A stretch of DNA of 64,000 bases from Catenuloplanes atrovinosus (GCF_031458235.1 NZ_JAVDYB010000001.1:8767001-8831000), one strand, 5' to 3'. Shown: positions 46,484 to 55,899, numbered from the stretch's first letter. The notes: generated by a model not told the origin, from the sequence alone. Program-made: numbers and translations.

Positions 46484-47547
46484 GACTGCGTTGCCTCGGT
46501 GGGCTCGGCCGCGGGCTTGGACCACGCCGAGTTCGACAGCGGGAGCACGATCGTGGCGTCGTCCGGCATCGGCCGCGGCGTCTCGGCCGGCTGCTTGGGC
46601 GGGGTCTTCTGCGGCGCCTTCTGCGTGAGGTTGAGCTGCACCGCGGGCATCGCCGGCTTGGGCGCGGCGGGGTCCGAGCCGTTCCGGGGCGCGGCGATCG
46701 CGGGCGGGGACGCGTCCTCGGCCGGGCGGCGCTGGCCGTACACCGCGCCGGCGGCCTTCTTCGCGGACACGGCCGGGGCCGGGGTCGCCTTGACGGTCGG
46801 GATGCCGGGGCCGGCGATGACCACCGGCGCGATCCGCTGCGTGCTGGAGATGTCGGCCGGGTCGGCCGGCGGCGGCACCACCGGGCGCGGCGGGATGATC
46901 ACGGGGACCGGCCCGGGGATCGCGGCGCCGCCCTCCACCTGGTGGCGGGCCCGGCGGCGCAGCACCGCGTCGACCGAGACCGCGACGCCGATGGTCAGGA
47001 TCAGGCCGACGCCGAAGACGACCACGAGCGCGCGCTTGAGCTTGGTGGTGACCCTCTCCACGCTGTCCGAGTTCTCCAGCGGCAGGGTGGTGATCTTCTC
47101 GCCCTCCTGCAGCTTGTAGCCCTCCTGCTTGGTGGAGACCTCCTCCTGGACGACCTTGATGAGCGCGCCGAGCGCGACCCGGGCCTGCTGCTCGGTCGGC
47201 GAGACCACCTCGATCGAGATGATCGGCGCGTCGGTGTCCAGCGTGGTGACGGTCCACTCGCCCTGGTAGCCCTGCGCGGCCAGCGAGTCGGCCAGCGCCT
47301 TGCTCTGCAGCCGGATCAGCGTGGCCTCGGCCAGCGCGGACGGCTCCCAGGGGTTGACCTCCTGGGTCTTGCCGATCTCCGCCTGGGTGGCGACGGTCGG
47401 CGGGATCAGCGTCACGTTGCCGATCGCCTTGTAGTCCGGCTTCACCACGAGCGCCATCCAGACCATGGCGATCACCGTCAGCAGCAACAGTGGCGCGGTC
47501 AGGTACCAGCGTCGCCACAGCAGCTTGGCGACATCCGCGAAGTCCAT
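46480..47547 (-). CDS. Wzz-like chain-length determinant protein
   Basis: The product has 355 residues. A first membrane helix (about 14-34), an extracytoplasmic region (35-170) and a second helix (about 172-195, 'ALVVVFGVGLILTIGVAVSV') form the Wzz frame. A Pro/Ala-rich cytoplasmic tail of 150 residues follows, in place of the tyrosine-kinase domain found in many Gram-positive homologues. It probably sets polymer length together with the Wzy-like protein it is coupled to. ATG 47547 follows GAGGAC. Confidence 0.88.
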   Translation of the reverse strand: MDFADVAKLLWRRWYLTAPLLLLTVIAMVWMALVVKPDYKAIGNVTLIPPTVATQAEIGKTQEVNPWEPSALAEATLIRLQSKALADSLAAQGYQGEWTVTTLDTDAPIISIEVVSPTEQQARVALGALIKVVQEEVSTKQEGYKLQEGEKITTLPLENSDSVERVTTKLKRALVVVFGVGLILTIGVAVSVDAVLRRRARHQVEGGAAIPGPVPVIIPPRPVVPPPADPADISSTQRIAPVVIAGPGIPTVKATPAPAVSAKKAAGAVYGQRRPAEDASPPAIAAPRNGSDPAAPKPAMPAVQLNLTQKAPQKTPPKQPAETPRPMPDDATIVLPLSNSAWSKPAAEPTEATQS

Positions 47548-47906
47548 GGGGTCCTCTCGTGGCAGGCGAGGATTCGATCCGCCGGGGATCGCAATGAATA
47601 TTTAAATCCCCGAACTCCCGAAACTGCGCACGGGCTGTGGTCCTGTGCTGCCTGTGCGCTTGTCAAAGGAGTCTGACCGCGTTTCCCGGTCTTTGGCAAC
47701 CCTCGACAATCCGACCGAAAAGGACTTCGTGGCAGCCCGGTGATTTTTCGGCGGAGTTCTCCGTTTGCCGAGGTCGTCCCATGGCACACTTGCGGCCGAA
47801 CACTGCAGGTCACAGGCCTGAGTGACGGATTTCTTACTTCGGGTTCCGATGCCCTGGTACCGCTAATTACCGTTGCCGGGTCCTGGCCGTGATCAAGGTG
47901 GGAGTT
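47548..47906. promoter_or_regulatory. Divergent promoter region of the polysaccharide cluster
   Basis: This 359-base gap without a gene is markedly AT-richer than average, with GAATATTTAAAT at 47596-47607 pointing toward the Wzz-like gene and an AT-rich patch around 47832-47870 toward the methyltransferase gene. It is the control point for the two divergent halves. I see no clear operator palindrome. Confidence 0.45.
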
Positions 47907-49136
47907 ATGGACGCTATCCCGTGCCGGCTGTGTGGAAACGCACTCACCGAGACATTCGTCGACCTGGGGATGTCGCCGCTCTGCGAAAGCTTCCTGCGCG
48001 CCGACCAGATCGACGGACGCGAGTCGTTCTATCCGCTGCACGTCCGTATCTGCCCCGAGTGCCTGCTGGTGCAACTGCCCGCGTACGTGCCGGGTGAGGA
48101 CATCTTCAGCGACTACGCGTACTTCTCGTCGTACTCCACCTCCTGGGTCGAGCACGCCCGCCGGTACGCGGAGACGATGACCGAGCGGCTCGGCCTGACC
48201 GCGGACAGCCTGGTCACCGAGGTCGCCAGCAACGACGGCTACCTGCTGCAGCACTTCGTGGCCGCGGGCATCCCGGTGCTGGGCGTGGAGCCGGCCGCGA
48301 ACATCGCCGCGGTCGCGCGGGAGAAGGGCATCCGTACCGAATCGGAGTTCCTGGGCGCGGAGACCGGCGCGGCGCTGGCCGAGCGCTACGGCCGCGCGGA
48401 CCTGGTGGCCGGGAACAACGTCTACGCGCACATCCCGGACCTGGTCGGCTTCACCGCCGGGCTGGCCGCGCTGGTCAAGCCGGAGGGCCTGGTCACGCTG
48501 GAGTTCCCGCACCTGCTGCGGCTGATCGAGCGGAACCAGTTCGACACGATCTACCACGAGCACTACCACTACCTGACGCTGCTGACCGCGCAGCGCGCGC
48601 TGGCCACCGCCGGGCTGACCGTGGTCGACGTGGAGGAGCTGTCCAGCCACGGCGGCTCGCTCCGCGTACACGCGCGGCACTCCGATCACGCCGGTGAGCC
48701 GTCGGCGAACGTGAAGTCGGTGCTGGAGGCGGAGGCCGAGGCCGGACTGCACACCGTCGAGGGGCACAAGGGCTTCGCGGAGGCGGTCTTCCAGGTCAAG
48801 CGCGAGCTGGTCGAATTCCTGCTCACCGCGCGGGCCGAGGGCAAGACCGTGGTCGGGTACGGCGCGCCCGGCAAGGGCAACACGCTGCTCAACCACGCCG
48901 GCATCCGGTCGGACCTGCTGGCGTACACGGTCGACCGGAACCCGCACAAGCAGGGCATGTTCCTGCCGGGCACGCACATCCCGATCCACGACCCCGCGCG
49001 GATCGCCGCGGACAAACCGGACTATGTGCTGGTACTGCCGTGGAACCTGCGCACCGAGATCGGCAACCAGCTGGCGTACGTACGCGAGTGGGGCGGCCGC
49101 CTGGTCTTCCCGATCCCGCACCTCGACGTGGTCTGA
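47907..49136 (+). CDS. Sugar C-methyltransferase-type SAM enzyme
   Basis: The product has 409 residues. It has an N-terminal zinc-binding domain ('CRLCGNALTETFVDLG' and 'ICPECLLVQLP'), a methyltransferase core ('VTEVASNDGYLLQHFVAAG', 'GNNVYAHIPDLVGF', 'LEFPHLLRLIERNQFDTIYHEH' with the catalytic Tyr-His-Glu-His region of NovU/TcaB9-type C3-methyltransferases) and a C-terminal domain ('TVVGYGAPGKGNTLLNHAG'). It probably C-methylates a 4-keto nucleotide sugar. ATG 47907 was chosen, with AAGG/GGAG just before. It heads the unit with the nucleotidyltransferase and PIG-L genes. Confidence 0.92.
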   Translation: MDAIPCRLCGNALTETFVDLGMSPLCESFLRADQIDGRESFYPLHVRICPECLLVQLPAYVPGEDIFSDYAYFSSYSTSWVEHARRYAETMTERLGLTADSLVTEVASNDGYLLQHFVAAGIPVLGVEPAANIAAVAREKGIRTESEFLGAETGAALAERYGRADLVAGNNVYAHIPDLVGFTAGLAALVKPEGLVTLEFPHLLRLIERNQFDTIYHEHYHYLTLLTAQRALATAGLTVVDVEELSSHGGSLRVHARHSDHAGEPSANVKSVLEAEAEAGLHTVEGHKGFAEAVFQVKRELVEFLLTARAEGKTVVGYGAPGKGNTLLNHAGIRSDLLAYTVDRNPHKQGMFLPGTHIPIHDPARIAADKPDYVLVLPWNLRTEIGNQLAYVREWGGRLVFPIPHLDVV

Positions 49137-49174
49137 GCCTGTTCGTCCCCCCGTTCGTTGAAAGGCAGCACAGC

Positions 49175-50020
49175 GTGAAGGTCGTCCTCTTCTGCGGTGG
49201 TTTCGGCATGCGCATGCGGGAAGGTGCCGCCTCGGCCCCCAAGCCGATGCAGCTGATCGGCGACCGCCCCCTGCTCTGGCACGTGATGCGGTACTACGCC
49301 CACTTCGGGCACAAGGACTTCATCCTCTGCCTCGGCTACGGCGCGGCGGCGGTCAAGGACTACTTCCTCCGGTACGACGAGACGATCTCCAACGACTTCA
49401 CGCTGACCGGCGGCGGCCGGGACATCCGGATGTTCTCCACCGACATCAGCGACTGGAACATCACGTTCATCGACACCGGGCTGCGCGCCACCATCGGCGA
49501 GCGCCTGATGAAGGTGCGCGAGCACGTCCGGGACGAGGAGATCTTCCTCGCCAACTACGCGGACACGCTGACCGCCTCGGACCTGGACGCCAGCATCGCG
49601 TCCTTCCGGTCCAGCGGCGCCGTGGTCAGCATGCTCGCGGTGCCGCCGGTCTCCACCCACCACGTGGTCGAGATGGGGGACAACGGCCTGGTCACGCGCG
49701 TGCGCGAGGTGCGGGACCTGATGCAGTACGAGAACGGCGGCTTCTTCGTGATGACGCCGGAGATCTTCGACTACCTGCACGAGGGCGAGGACATGGTCCC
49801 GCACGCGTTCGACCGCCTGATCCCGCGCGGCAAGCTCCAGGCGCAGCGGTACGACGGCTTCTGGCGCGCCGCGGACACGTTCAAGGACCGCGCCGAACTC
49901 GAGGAGATGTTCGCCCGCGGCGACTGCCCCTGGATGCTGTGGGACGACAACCGCAACGGCGGCCGCAAACTGATCGTGCCCACCCAGCACACCCGCGCCT
50001 CCTCGCTCGTCGCCGGCTGA
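49175..50020 (+). CDS. Sugar-1-phosphate nucleotidyltransferase, glucose-1-P cytidylyltransferase-like
   Basis: The product has 281 residues. The activated-sugar motif 'VVLFCGGFGMRMRE ... KPMQLIGDRPLLWHVM' and 'GHKDFILCLGYGAAAVKDYF' follow RfbF/DdhA (CTP:glucose-1-phosphate cytidylyltransferase) closely; 'WNITFIDTG' and 'FLANYADTL' (D in the metal site) support it. It would provide CDP- or dTDP-glucose for the dehydratase/methyltransferase steps. GTG start with AAAGG upstream. The stop overlaps the next ATG (TGATG). Confidence 0.88.
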   Translation: MKVVLFCGGFGMRMREGAASAPKPMQLIGDRPLLWHVMRYYAHFGHKDFILCLGYGAAAVKDYFLRYDETISNDFTLTGGGRDIRMFSTDISDWNITFIDTGLRATIGERLMKVREHVRDEEIFLANYADTLTASDLDASIASFRSSGAVVSMLAVPPVSTHHVVEMGDNGLVTRVREVRDLMQYENGGFFVMTPEIFDYLHEGEDMVPHAFDRLIPRGKLQAQRYDGFWRAADTFKDRAELEEMFARGDCPWMLWDDNRNGGRKLIVPTQHTRASSLVAG

Positions 50021-50661
50021 TGCGCCCGCTCGCCCTGACCGGCGTGTCGTCGCTGGTCGCGCTCGGCGCCCACCCCGACGACATCGAGATCGCCGCCGGC
50101 GGCCTGCTCCTCCAACTCGCCACCGCGAACCCCGGCCTGGCCGTCCGCTACGTGCTGGCCACCGGCACCCCCGCCCGCCAGGCCGAGGCCCGCGCCGCCG
50201 CCACCGCGTTCCTCCCCGGCGCCGACCTCACGTTCGACCTCGGCACGCTCCCCGACGGCCGGCTCCCCGCCCACTGGGACACCGTCAAGGACCAGATCGA
50301 ACGCGCCGCCCGCGAGGCCCGCCCCGACCTGGTCGTCGCCCCCTGGTCCGGCGACGCCCACCAGGACCACCGCACCCTCGGCACCCTCGCCCCCACGGCG
50401 TTCCGCGACGCCCTGGTCCTGCACTACGAGATCCCGAAGTGGGACGGCGACCTCGGCCGTCCGTCGGTCTACGTGCCGCTCGTGGAGGAGACCGCGCGCC
50501 GCAAGGTCTCGCTGCTGCACACCCACTTCCCGTCCCAGTCCGACCGGGACTGGTGGGACGACGAGGTATTCCTCGGCCTGGCCCGCCTCCGCGGCATGGA
50601 ATGCCGCCACCGCTACGCGGAGGCCTTCCACACGCAGAAACTCACGCTCACGCTCTCCTGA
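50020..50661 (+). CDS. PIG-L family N-acetyl-sugar deacetylase
   Basis: The product has 213 residues. 'LVALGAHPDDIEIAAGGLLLQL' is the PIG-L metal motif (AHPDD) and 'GDAHQDHRTLG' the second motif, with the third His in 'HTHFPSQSD'. These zinc enzymes remove acetyl from GlcNAc-like sugars (as in mycothiol or GPI synthesis) or from glycan residues. In this operon a sugar-nucleotide or repeat-unit substrate is more likely than mycothiol. The ATG overlaps the upstream stop. Confidence 0.9.
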   Translation: MRPLALTGVSSLVALGAHPDDIEIAAGGLLLQLATANPGLAVRYVLATGTPARQAEARAAATAFLPGADLTFDLGTLPDGRLPAHWDTVKDQIERAAREARPDLVVAPWSGDAHQDHRTLGTLAPTAFRDALVLHYEIPKWDGDLGRPSVYVPLVEETARRKVSLLHTHFPSQSDRDWWDDEVFLGLARLRGMECRHRYAEAFHTQKLTLTLS

Positions 50662-50775
50662 TGCTCCGGCCCAGGGGTTTCCGCGGTCTGGCGCAGCGCC
50701 GCGCGCTGCGATCATGGCCGGGAGCCGGGCCGGGTGCGGCCGCCGACCGCCGGCGGTGACCTGCCGGACGTGGGG

Positions 50776-51960
50776 TCAGCGGGTGGCCTGGCGGGGGATG
50801 AGGACCTCGCGGATGATGATCTGGGCGGCGGCTACGGCGGGTATCGCGATGAGCGCGCCGATCACGCCGAAGAGGGAGACGCCGAGGAGGGCGGCGACGA
50901 TGGCGGCGACGTCGCTGACCTCGACGGAGCGGCGCATGACCTTGGGGTAGATCAGGTAGTTCTCGATCTGCTGGTAGAGCAGGAAGAAGATGGCGCAGGC
51001 GATGCCGATCGGCAGCGAGGTGGCCAGGCCGACCAGGCTGACCACGATGGCGCCGAGCGTCGCGCCGATCTGGGGGATGAGGTCGCAGATCGCCACCACG
51101 ATGGCGAGGGCGAAGGGGTACGAGAGGCCGACGATCAGCGCGAAGACGAAGGTCGACAGGCCGCAGAGCAGAGCGATCGCGAGCGCGCCGACCAGGTAGG
51201 CGCCGACCTTGGCGAGGATCTCGTCGCCGATCAGCTGGACCCGCTCGCGGCGGGAGGCGGGGACCAGGAGGTAGCCGGCCCGCTTCAGGCGCTCGAACGA
51301 GGCCAGGAAGTAGATGGTCAGGATCAGCACGGTCAGCACGTTGAAGACCGTGCCGAAGAACAGGCGGGCGCCGCCGAAGACGCCGCCGAAGACGCGGGAG
51401 GCGTTCTCCGTACTGACCATGGCCTGGACCTTCTCCACCAGGTCGTAGTCCTGGATCAGCTCGCGCAGCGTGCGGCTGCGCTGCAGGTCCTCCACATAGG
51501 AGGGCAACTGGCCGACGAACTCGCCGACCTGGGTGACGATCGGCGGGACCAGCGCGGTGATGCCGCCGACGATCAGGCCGACGACGAACAGCACCACGAG
51601 CGCCACGGCTATCCCGCGCGGGACGCCCCAGCGGGTCAGGCGCACCACGGCGGGGTGCAGGCCGACCGCCAGGAACAGCGCGATGAAGACCAGCACCAGG
51701 ATGGACGACGCATTCTGGATGCCGAGGAACAGCGCGTACGCCACGGCCAGGCCGAGACCGCCGAGGAAGCCGGTGAGGAACGGGTTGCGGCGCAGCGGTC
51801 GGCCGGGCTCCCCGAACTTCGTCGCACCGAACGCGGCCAGCGCGTCCACACGGTTCATCACGTGCACCGGAGCGGCCGGCTCGGCACCGGGCGCCGCCGG
51901 GGGACCGGCCTCGGCGGCCGGGGGCTCCTCGGTACGCGTGGTCTCGGGCTTCTCGCTCAC
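50776..51960 (-). CDS. AI-2E family transporter-like membrane protein
   Basis: The product has 394 residues. After a Pro/Ala/Glu-rich disordered N-terminus of about 55 residues come about eight membrane helices with the AI-2E (PF01594) features: 'FLAVGLHPAVVRLTRWGVPRGIAV', a long amphipathic loop (about 135-195), then 'LSTFVFALIVGLSYPFALAIVVAICDLIPQIGATLGAI' and 'YQQIENYLIYPKVM'. Members export small molecules or ions. The GTG at 51960 has GGAGG 7 bases upstream. It stands alone, downstream of the coiled-coil gene and its terminator. Confidence 0.9.
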   Translation of the reverse strand: MSEKPETTRTEEPPAAEAGPPAAPGAEPAAPVHVMNRVDALAAFGATKFGEPGRPLRRNPFLTGFLGGLGLAVAYALFLGIQNASSILVLVFIALFLAVGLHPAVVRLTRWGVPRGIAVALVVLFVVGLIVGGITALVPPIVTQVGEFVGQLPSYVEDLQRSRTLRELIQDYDLVEKVQAMVSTENASRVFGGVFGGARLFFGTVFNVLTVLILTIYFLASFERLKRAGYLLVPASRRERVQLIGDEILAKVGAYLVGALAIALLCGLSTFVFALIVGLSYPFALAIVVAICDLIPQIGATLGAIVVSLVGLATSLPIGIACAIFFLLYQQIENYLIYPKVMRRSVEVSDVAAIVAALLGVSLFGVIGALIAIPAVAAAQIIIREVLIPRQATR

Positions 51961-52020
51961 TCGCACACCTCCAGCGCGCAGCGTATCCGCCGTGATGTGG
52001 CCATGCCATGAACCACGCGA

Positions 52021-52044
52021 GGGGCGGCCGTGACCGGCCGCCCC
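52021..52044 (-). terminator. Hairpin terminator after the large coiled-coil gene
   Basis: GGGGCGGCCG and CGGCCGCCCC form a perfect 10-bp stem around TGAC, 17 bases past the stop codon of the minus-strand coiled-coil gene. The stem is very strong, but there is no clear T run on the minus strand. Confidence 0.55.
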
Positions 52045-52060
52045 CGTTGCGATGAAACCG

Positions 52061-54004
52061 TCAGACCGCGGTGGAGTCCGCGGTCAGTTCCTCGGCCGCC
52101 TTGCCGTCGCGCGCGTCCGGCGCGGTGGTGGTGCGGTTGCCGGCCGGCACGGTCGGCATCACGGCGGTGGGCGCGGCCGTGTTGCTCAGCGACGCGGGCG
52201 GGCCGTCCGTCTGCTTCGGCGGGACCGCGGCGGTCTGGGCGGCGCGCACGGCGTCGGTCGAGATCACCTGGGTGGCCTCGGCGTCCCGCGAGATCACCTG
52301 GGTGGTCTCCGCGCCGGCCGGCCCCGGCTTCGCGGCCTTCGCCGCGGCAGCGGCGTCGGCCAGATCCTGCTGAGAGATGACCTGCGTGGCGTCGTCGGCG
52401 GGCTTGCTCCCGGCGGGCGCGCCGGTGGCGGGCTTGTCCTCGGAAGCCTTGCCCTCCGCGGCGCCCTTGTCCCCACCAGCGCCCTTGTCCCCAGCACCCT
52501 TGTCCCCCACGCTCGAAGCCCCGGCGCTCGGAGCCCCGGCGGCGGCCGTGGAGGCCGGCTCCGTGGTGGACTTGTCCGCGGCCGGCCGCGTCGCGACCGG
52601 CACGACCTGCGTCTCATCCGGCCCGGCCGTCTCGGTCTTCGCCGACCCGCCCGTCGAGTCGGCCGCGGCGCCCGCCGAGCCGGCCGCGACATCCGTCGAA
52701 TCGGCCGCCGCGTCCGCGGCACCGTCCGCCGGTCCGGCCGCCGCCGCGAGCACCGCCGCCGCCGCCAGTTCCGCGACCCGCTTGGCCTCGCGCTGCACCT
52801 GCCGGCGTACGTCGGACGCGTGCCGCTCGGCCGCCTCCGCGGAGCGCTGAGCGTCGCTGAGCCGCTTGAGCTCCGCGGCCAGCTGCTTCTGCACGCCGCT
52901 CAGCTTCTCGGCGACCTTGTCCGCCTCCTGGCGCGCGGTGAGCGACTGCTCGCGCATCTCGGCCAGGGCGGACTCGGTCGTGGAGATCTCCTCGCGCAGC
53001 GCGGTGAGCTGCTTCTGCGTGGTGGTGACCTCCTGCTGCACCGCGGTGAGCCGCGCGTGCGCCTCGGCCGCCTCCTTGTCCGCGGCGCGGCGGGCCTCGT
53101 TGAGCTGGCGCTCGGCGTCGGCGCGCTGGTCCGCGATCTGCTTCTCGGCCTCGGCGCGGAGCTGGCTGAGCTCCTGCGCCGCCGCCGTGCGGCGCTGCGC
53201 GACCTCGTGCTCCGCGGCGGTACGCAGCTCGGCCAGCTCCCGCTCGGCCGCCGCGTTGCGCTGGTTGATCTCCTGCTCGACGCTGCTGCGCCAGTGGCTG
53301 AGCTCCTGCTGCACCTGGGTGCGGGAGGACTGCACGTACGCCTCGGTCTCGGCGCGGGTGCGCTGCACGTACTGCTTGGTCTGCTCGGTGAGCTGGCGCG
53401 CCTCCTGCTGGGCGCGGGCGAGCGCGGCCTGCCCCTCGCTGCGTGCCTTGTCCGCCTCCTCGCGCGCCGCCGCGATCTCCGCCTCGGCGGTGGACCGGCG
53501 CTGCGCGTCGACCTTGTCCTCCTCGGCGCGGCGCGAGGCGAGCGCGATCTCGAAGTCGCGCGCGGCCTCGTGCGCGCGGGTGCGGGCCTCCCCGACCATG
53601 CGCTCCGCGTCCTCGCGTGCCTCGTTCAGCACGCGGTCGGCCTCGTTGCGCCGGTCCGCGATGTCCTGTGTGGCCTCGCTGCGGATCGCCTCGGCCTGGT
53701 CCTCCGCGAGCGCGAGGATCTGCTCCACGCGCGGGCCGAGGTGCCGGAACGACACGCGCTCGGGAGTGGCGGCCCGGCGTCGCAGCGCGGCGACCTCCGC
53801 CTTCAGCTGCTCGATCTCGCGGGCCATGCCCTGGATCTGCCCGTACGCCTGCTCGCGCTCGGTGGCGAGCGTGGCGATCTCGTTCTCGGCCCGGGCCACG
53901 TACCGATCGACCTGCTTGCGGTCGTAGCCCTTGAACTGTGACTCGAAGGTTGGCTCCAGAGCCACATCGTCGCCGAGATCGAAGATTTCCCCGCCGTGTG
54001 ACAT
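52061..54004 (-). CDS. Large DivIVA/Scy-like polar coiled-coil protein
   Basis: The product has 647 residues. Residues 1-60 resemble the DivIVA N-terminus ('FKGYDRKQVDRYVARAENEI'), then 'RHLGPRVEQILALAEDQAEAI' and an unbroken coiled coil to about 415, rich in Ala/Glu/Arg/Gln with hendecad-like spacing. The C-terminal 230 residues are disordered Ala/Pro/Gly/Thr sequence holding three TQVIS motifs and one TQVVP. The position next to a second coiled-coil protein and the epimerase-thiolase-meaB genes matches Scy/FilP of Streptomyces, which organise tip growth. It is shorter than Scy, so orthology is inferred. The ATG at 54004 follows GAGGATGGA. Confidence 0.82.
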   Translation of the reverse strand: MSHGGEIFDLGDDVALEPTFESQFKGYDRKQVDRYVARAENEIATLATEREQAYGQIQGMAREIEQLKAEVAALRRRAATPERVSFRHLGPRVEQILALAEDQAEAIRSEATQDIADRRNEADRVLNEAREDAERMVGEARTRAHEAARDFEIALASRRAEEDKVDAQRRSTAEAEIAAAREEADKARSEGQAALARAQQEARQLTEQTKQYVQRTRAETEAYVQSSRTQVQQELSHWRSSVEQEINQRNAAAERELAELRTAAEHEVAQRRTAAAQELSQLRAEAEKQIADQRADAERQLNEARRAADKEAAEAHARLTAVQQEVTTTQKQLTALREEISTTESALAEMREQSLTARQEADKVAEKLSGVQKQLAAELKRLSDAQRSAEAAERHASDVRRQVQREAKRVAELAAAAVLAAAAGPADGAADAAADSTDVAAGSAGAAADSTGGSAKTETAGPDETQVVPVATRPAADKSTTEPASTAAAGAPSAGASSVGDKGAGDKGAGGDKGAAEGKASEDKPATGAPAGSKPADDATQVISQQDLADAAAAAKAAKPGPAGAETTQVISRDAEATQVISTDAVRAAQTAAVPPKQTDGPPASLSNTAAPTAVMPTVPAGNRTTTAPDARDGKAAEELTADSTAV

Positions 54005-54160
54005 GGTTCCATCCTCACACACGCATCGTCCCGTCATGCACGGATACACACCGGCCTGACGGGACGTATGCGTCTCTTAGTGATCTGTCGCTTTTCGGGT
54101 GAAGCAACCGGGTTCTGCCAAACCCGGGGGACTTACCGTACCAACGAGCCGCACCGGCGC

Positions 54161-55438
54161 TCAGTTGTTGGCCTTGGCCGGAACCTTCTCGTCGGAGGCG
54201 TCGCCCTTGTCCGTGGTCTCGGCCTTGGCGGCGGCGGGAGCCGCGGCCGGGGCGGCGGCGGCCGGCGTGGGGACGATGCCGGCCAGGCCGGAGAGCATCT
54301 GACCGAGCTGGGACGTGACGGCGTCCTTCTGGCGGGTCAGGTCCTCGACCTCGCGGCGAGCGGCCTGCGTGGTGAGCTCGGCCTCGGTGCGGGCCTCGCT
54401 GACCAGGCGGTGCGCCTCGGCGCGCGCCTCGTTTATGGTCTTGTCGGAGAGGGCCTTGGCCTTCTCGACGGTCTCGTTCGCGTTGCGCTCGGACTCGACG
54501 CGGCGGGCCTCGGCGCGCTGCTCGATCTCCTTGGCGCGGTCCTCGGCGGCGCGGGCGCGCTCCTCGGCCTCGGCGACCATCTTCTGCGTGGCGGCGACCT
54601 GGGCGGCGTGGCGCTGCGACTCCTCGCGCTCCGCCTTCTCCCGGCGCTCGGCGAGCTCCAGCGCGAGGGCCTGCAGGTCCTTGTCGCGCTTGTCGCGGGC
54701 GTCGGTGAGCATCTTGGTCGCCTCGGCGCGCTTCTCCTCGGCCTCGCGGGCCGCCTTCGCCCGGAGCTGGGTGATCTCCCGCTCGGCGGTGGCGCGCAGC
54801 GTGGAGACCTCGCGCTCGACAGTGGACTTCAGCTCCGCGACCTCGTGGGCGGTGACGGTGCGCAGCTGCTTGGTCTCACGGTCGGCGTCGGCGCGCAGCG
54901 TGTCCGCCTCGCGGCGGGCCTGCACGCGGACCTCGGCGGCCTCGCGCTCGGCGTGCGTGCGGACCTGGCCGGCCTCGCGCTCCGCGGTCGCCTTCATGGC
55001 GGCGGCCTCGGCGCGGGCCTTGTCGGTGATCTCGCGGGCCTCCAGGCGGGCGGCGGAGAGGATGCCCTCCGACTCGCGCTTGGCCTCGCTGCGGTGATCG
55101 TTCGCCTGCTCCTCGGCGAGGCGGAGGATCTGCTCGACGCGCGTGCCCAGACCGGACAGCGTCGGGCGGTTGTTCTCCTCGAGCTGCTTGTTGGTGTCGG
55201 TCAGCTTCTGCTCGACCGAGCTGAGGCGCTGCTCAGCCTGGCGCAGGCGGCGCTGCGCGTCGTTCATCCGCTGCTCGGCCTCGGCCCGCGCCTGCTCCGA
55301 CTGGTTCAGGGCGGCGACCAGCCGGCCCAGGTGCGCGTCCACCTGGCCGCGGTCGTAACCGCGGAGAACGACCGTGAAGTCGTGCTCGGATTTCGCGCTC
55401 TCGAAGAACGCGAGGGAAGAGTCCTGCTGCTGGGGCAT
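54161..55438 (-). CDS. FilP-like coiled-coil protein with DivIVA-type N-terminus
   Basis: The product has 425 residues. 'VLRGYDRGQVDAHLGRLVAAL' is a DivIVA-type start and 'LGTRVEQILRLAEEQAN' matches the same segment of the neighbouring 647-residue protein, so the two are paralogues. A coiled coil spans about 35-375 with many Ala-Glu-Arg repeats. The tail is Ala/Pro-rich and acidic/basic. FilP forms intermediate-filament-like networks at hyphal tips; this is inferred from synteny and composition. A 156-base spacer separates it from the downstream paralogue. Confidence 0.78.
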   Translation of the reverse strand: MPQQQDSSLAFFESAKSEHDFTVVLRGYDRGQVDAHLGRLVAALNQSEQARAEAEQRMNDAQRRLRQAEQRLSSVEQKLTDTNKQLEENNRPTLSGLGTRVEQILRLAEEQANDHRSEAKRESEGILSAARLEAREITDKARAEAAAMKATAEREAGQVRTHAEREAAEVRVQARREADTLRADADRETKQLRTVTAHEVAELKSTVEREVSTLRATAEREITQLRAKAAREAEEKRAEATKMLTDARDKRDKDLQALALELAERREKAEREESQRHAAQVAATQKMVAEAEERARAAEDRAKEIEQRAEARRVESERNANETVEKAKALSDKTINEARAEAHRLVSEARTEAELTTQAARREVEDLTRQKDAVTSQLGQMLSGLAGIVPTPAAAAPAAAPAAAKAETTDKGDASDEKVPAKANN

Positions 55439-55899
55439 TGGGACATACTGGCAGACGTACCCAGGTGCTTCGCAAGAGCGTACGGGGCATGTCCCGGACC
55501 GCTTTCATGGTCAACTCAGCAGGTCACCGGGCCGGTCGCCCGTTCGGTCCAGGAGGGATCGGCCGCTCGGTGAGGTGCGCCGGGCAGGCGTTTTGATGAG
55601 GTCGGATATCGGGCCTGATGAGCCACTAACTCCTGTAGACCCGACTCGTTGAACTTTGTCCGAAAAAGCGGAAAATTGCAGCTTGCGAATCGGGCGCTGC
55701 GCAGGTTAGCACACCGTGAGGCCCCAGGTACACGCCGTTGTGCACCCGCCTCCCCGGCCCGCGTGCGGCCCCGAGACTGCTTTATCTAGGCGCCGGCTGA
55801 CCGCCGCCGGCCGATCCAAGATCAAAACCATGCGGCGGTACGGACGAGGGCGCGCTCGCTCCGCCCGGGACCGGCGCCGGGCTCGTGGCCGGGGCCCGG
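55439..55899. other. Gene-free region upstream of the FilP-like gene
   Basis: In 461 bases I see no supported gene. The part 55640-55705 is AT-richer (around GAAAAAGCGGAAAATTGC) and probably holds the promoter of the minus-strand coiled-coil gene, which would give a long leader. The rest is GC-rich and featureless. Confidence 0.45.

Noticed and set aside
50776-51960. Quorum-sensing AI-2 exporter
   Set aside because: Family membership is clear, but most AI-2E proteins have no shown link to AI-2 and no luxS or lsr gene is near, so no such role is claimed.
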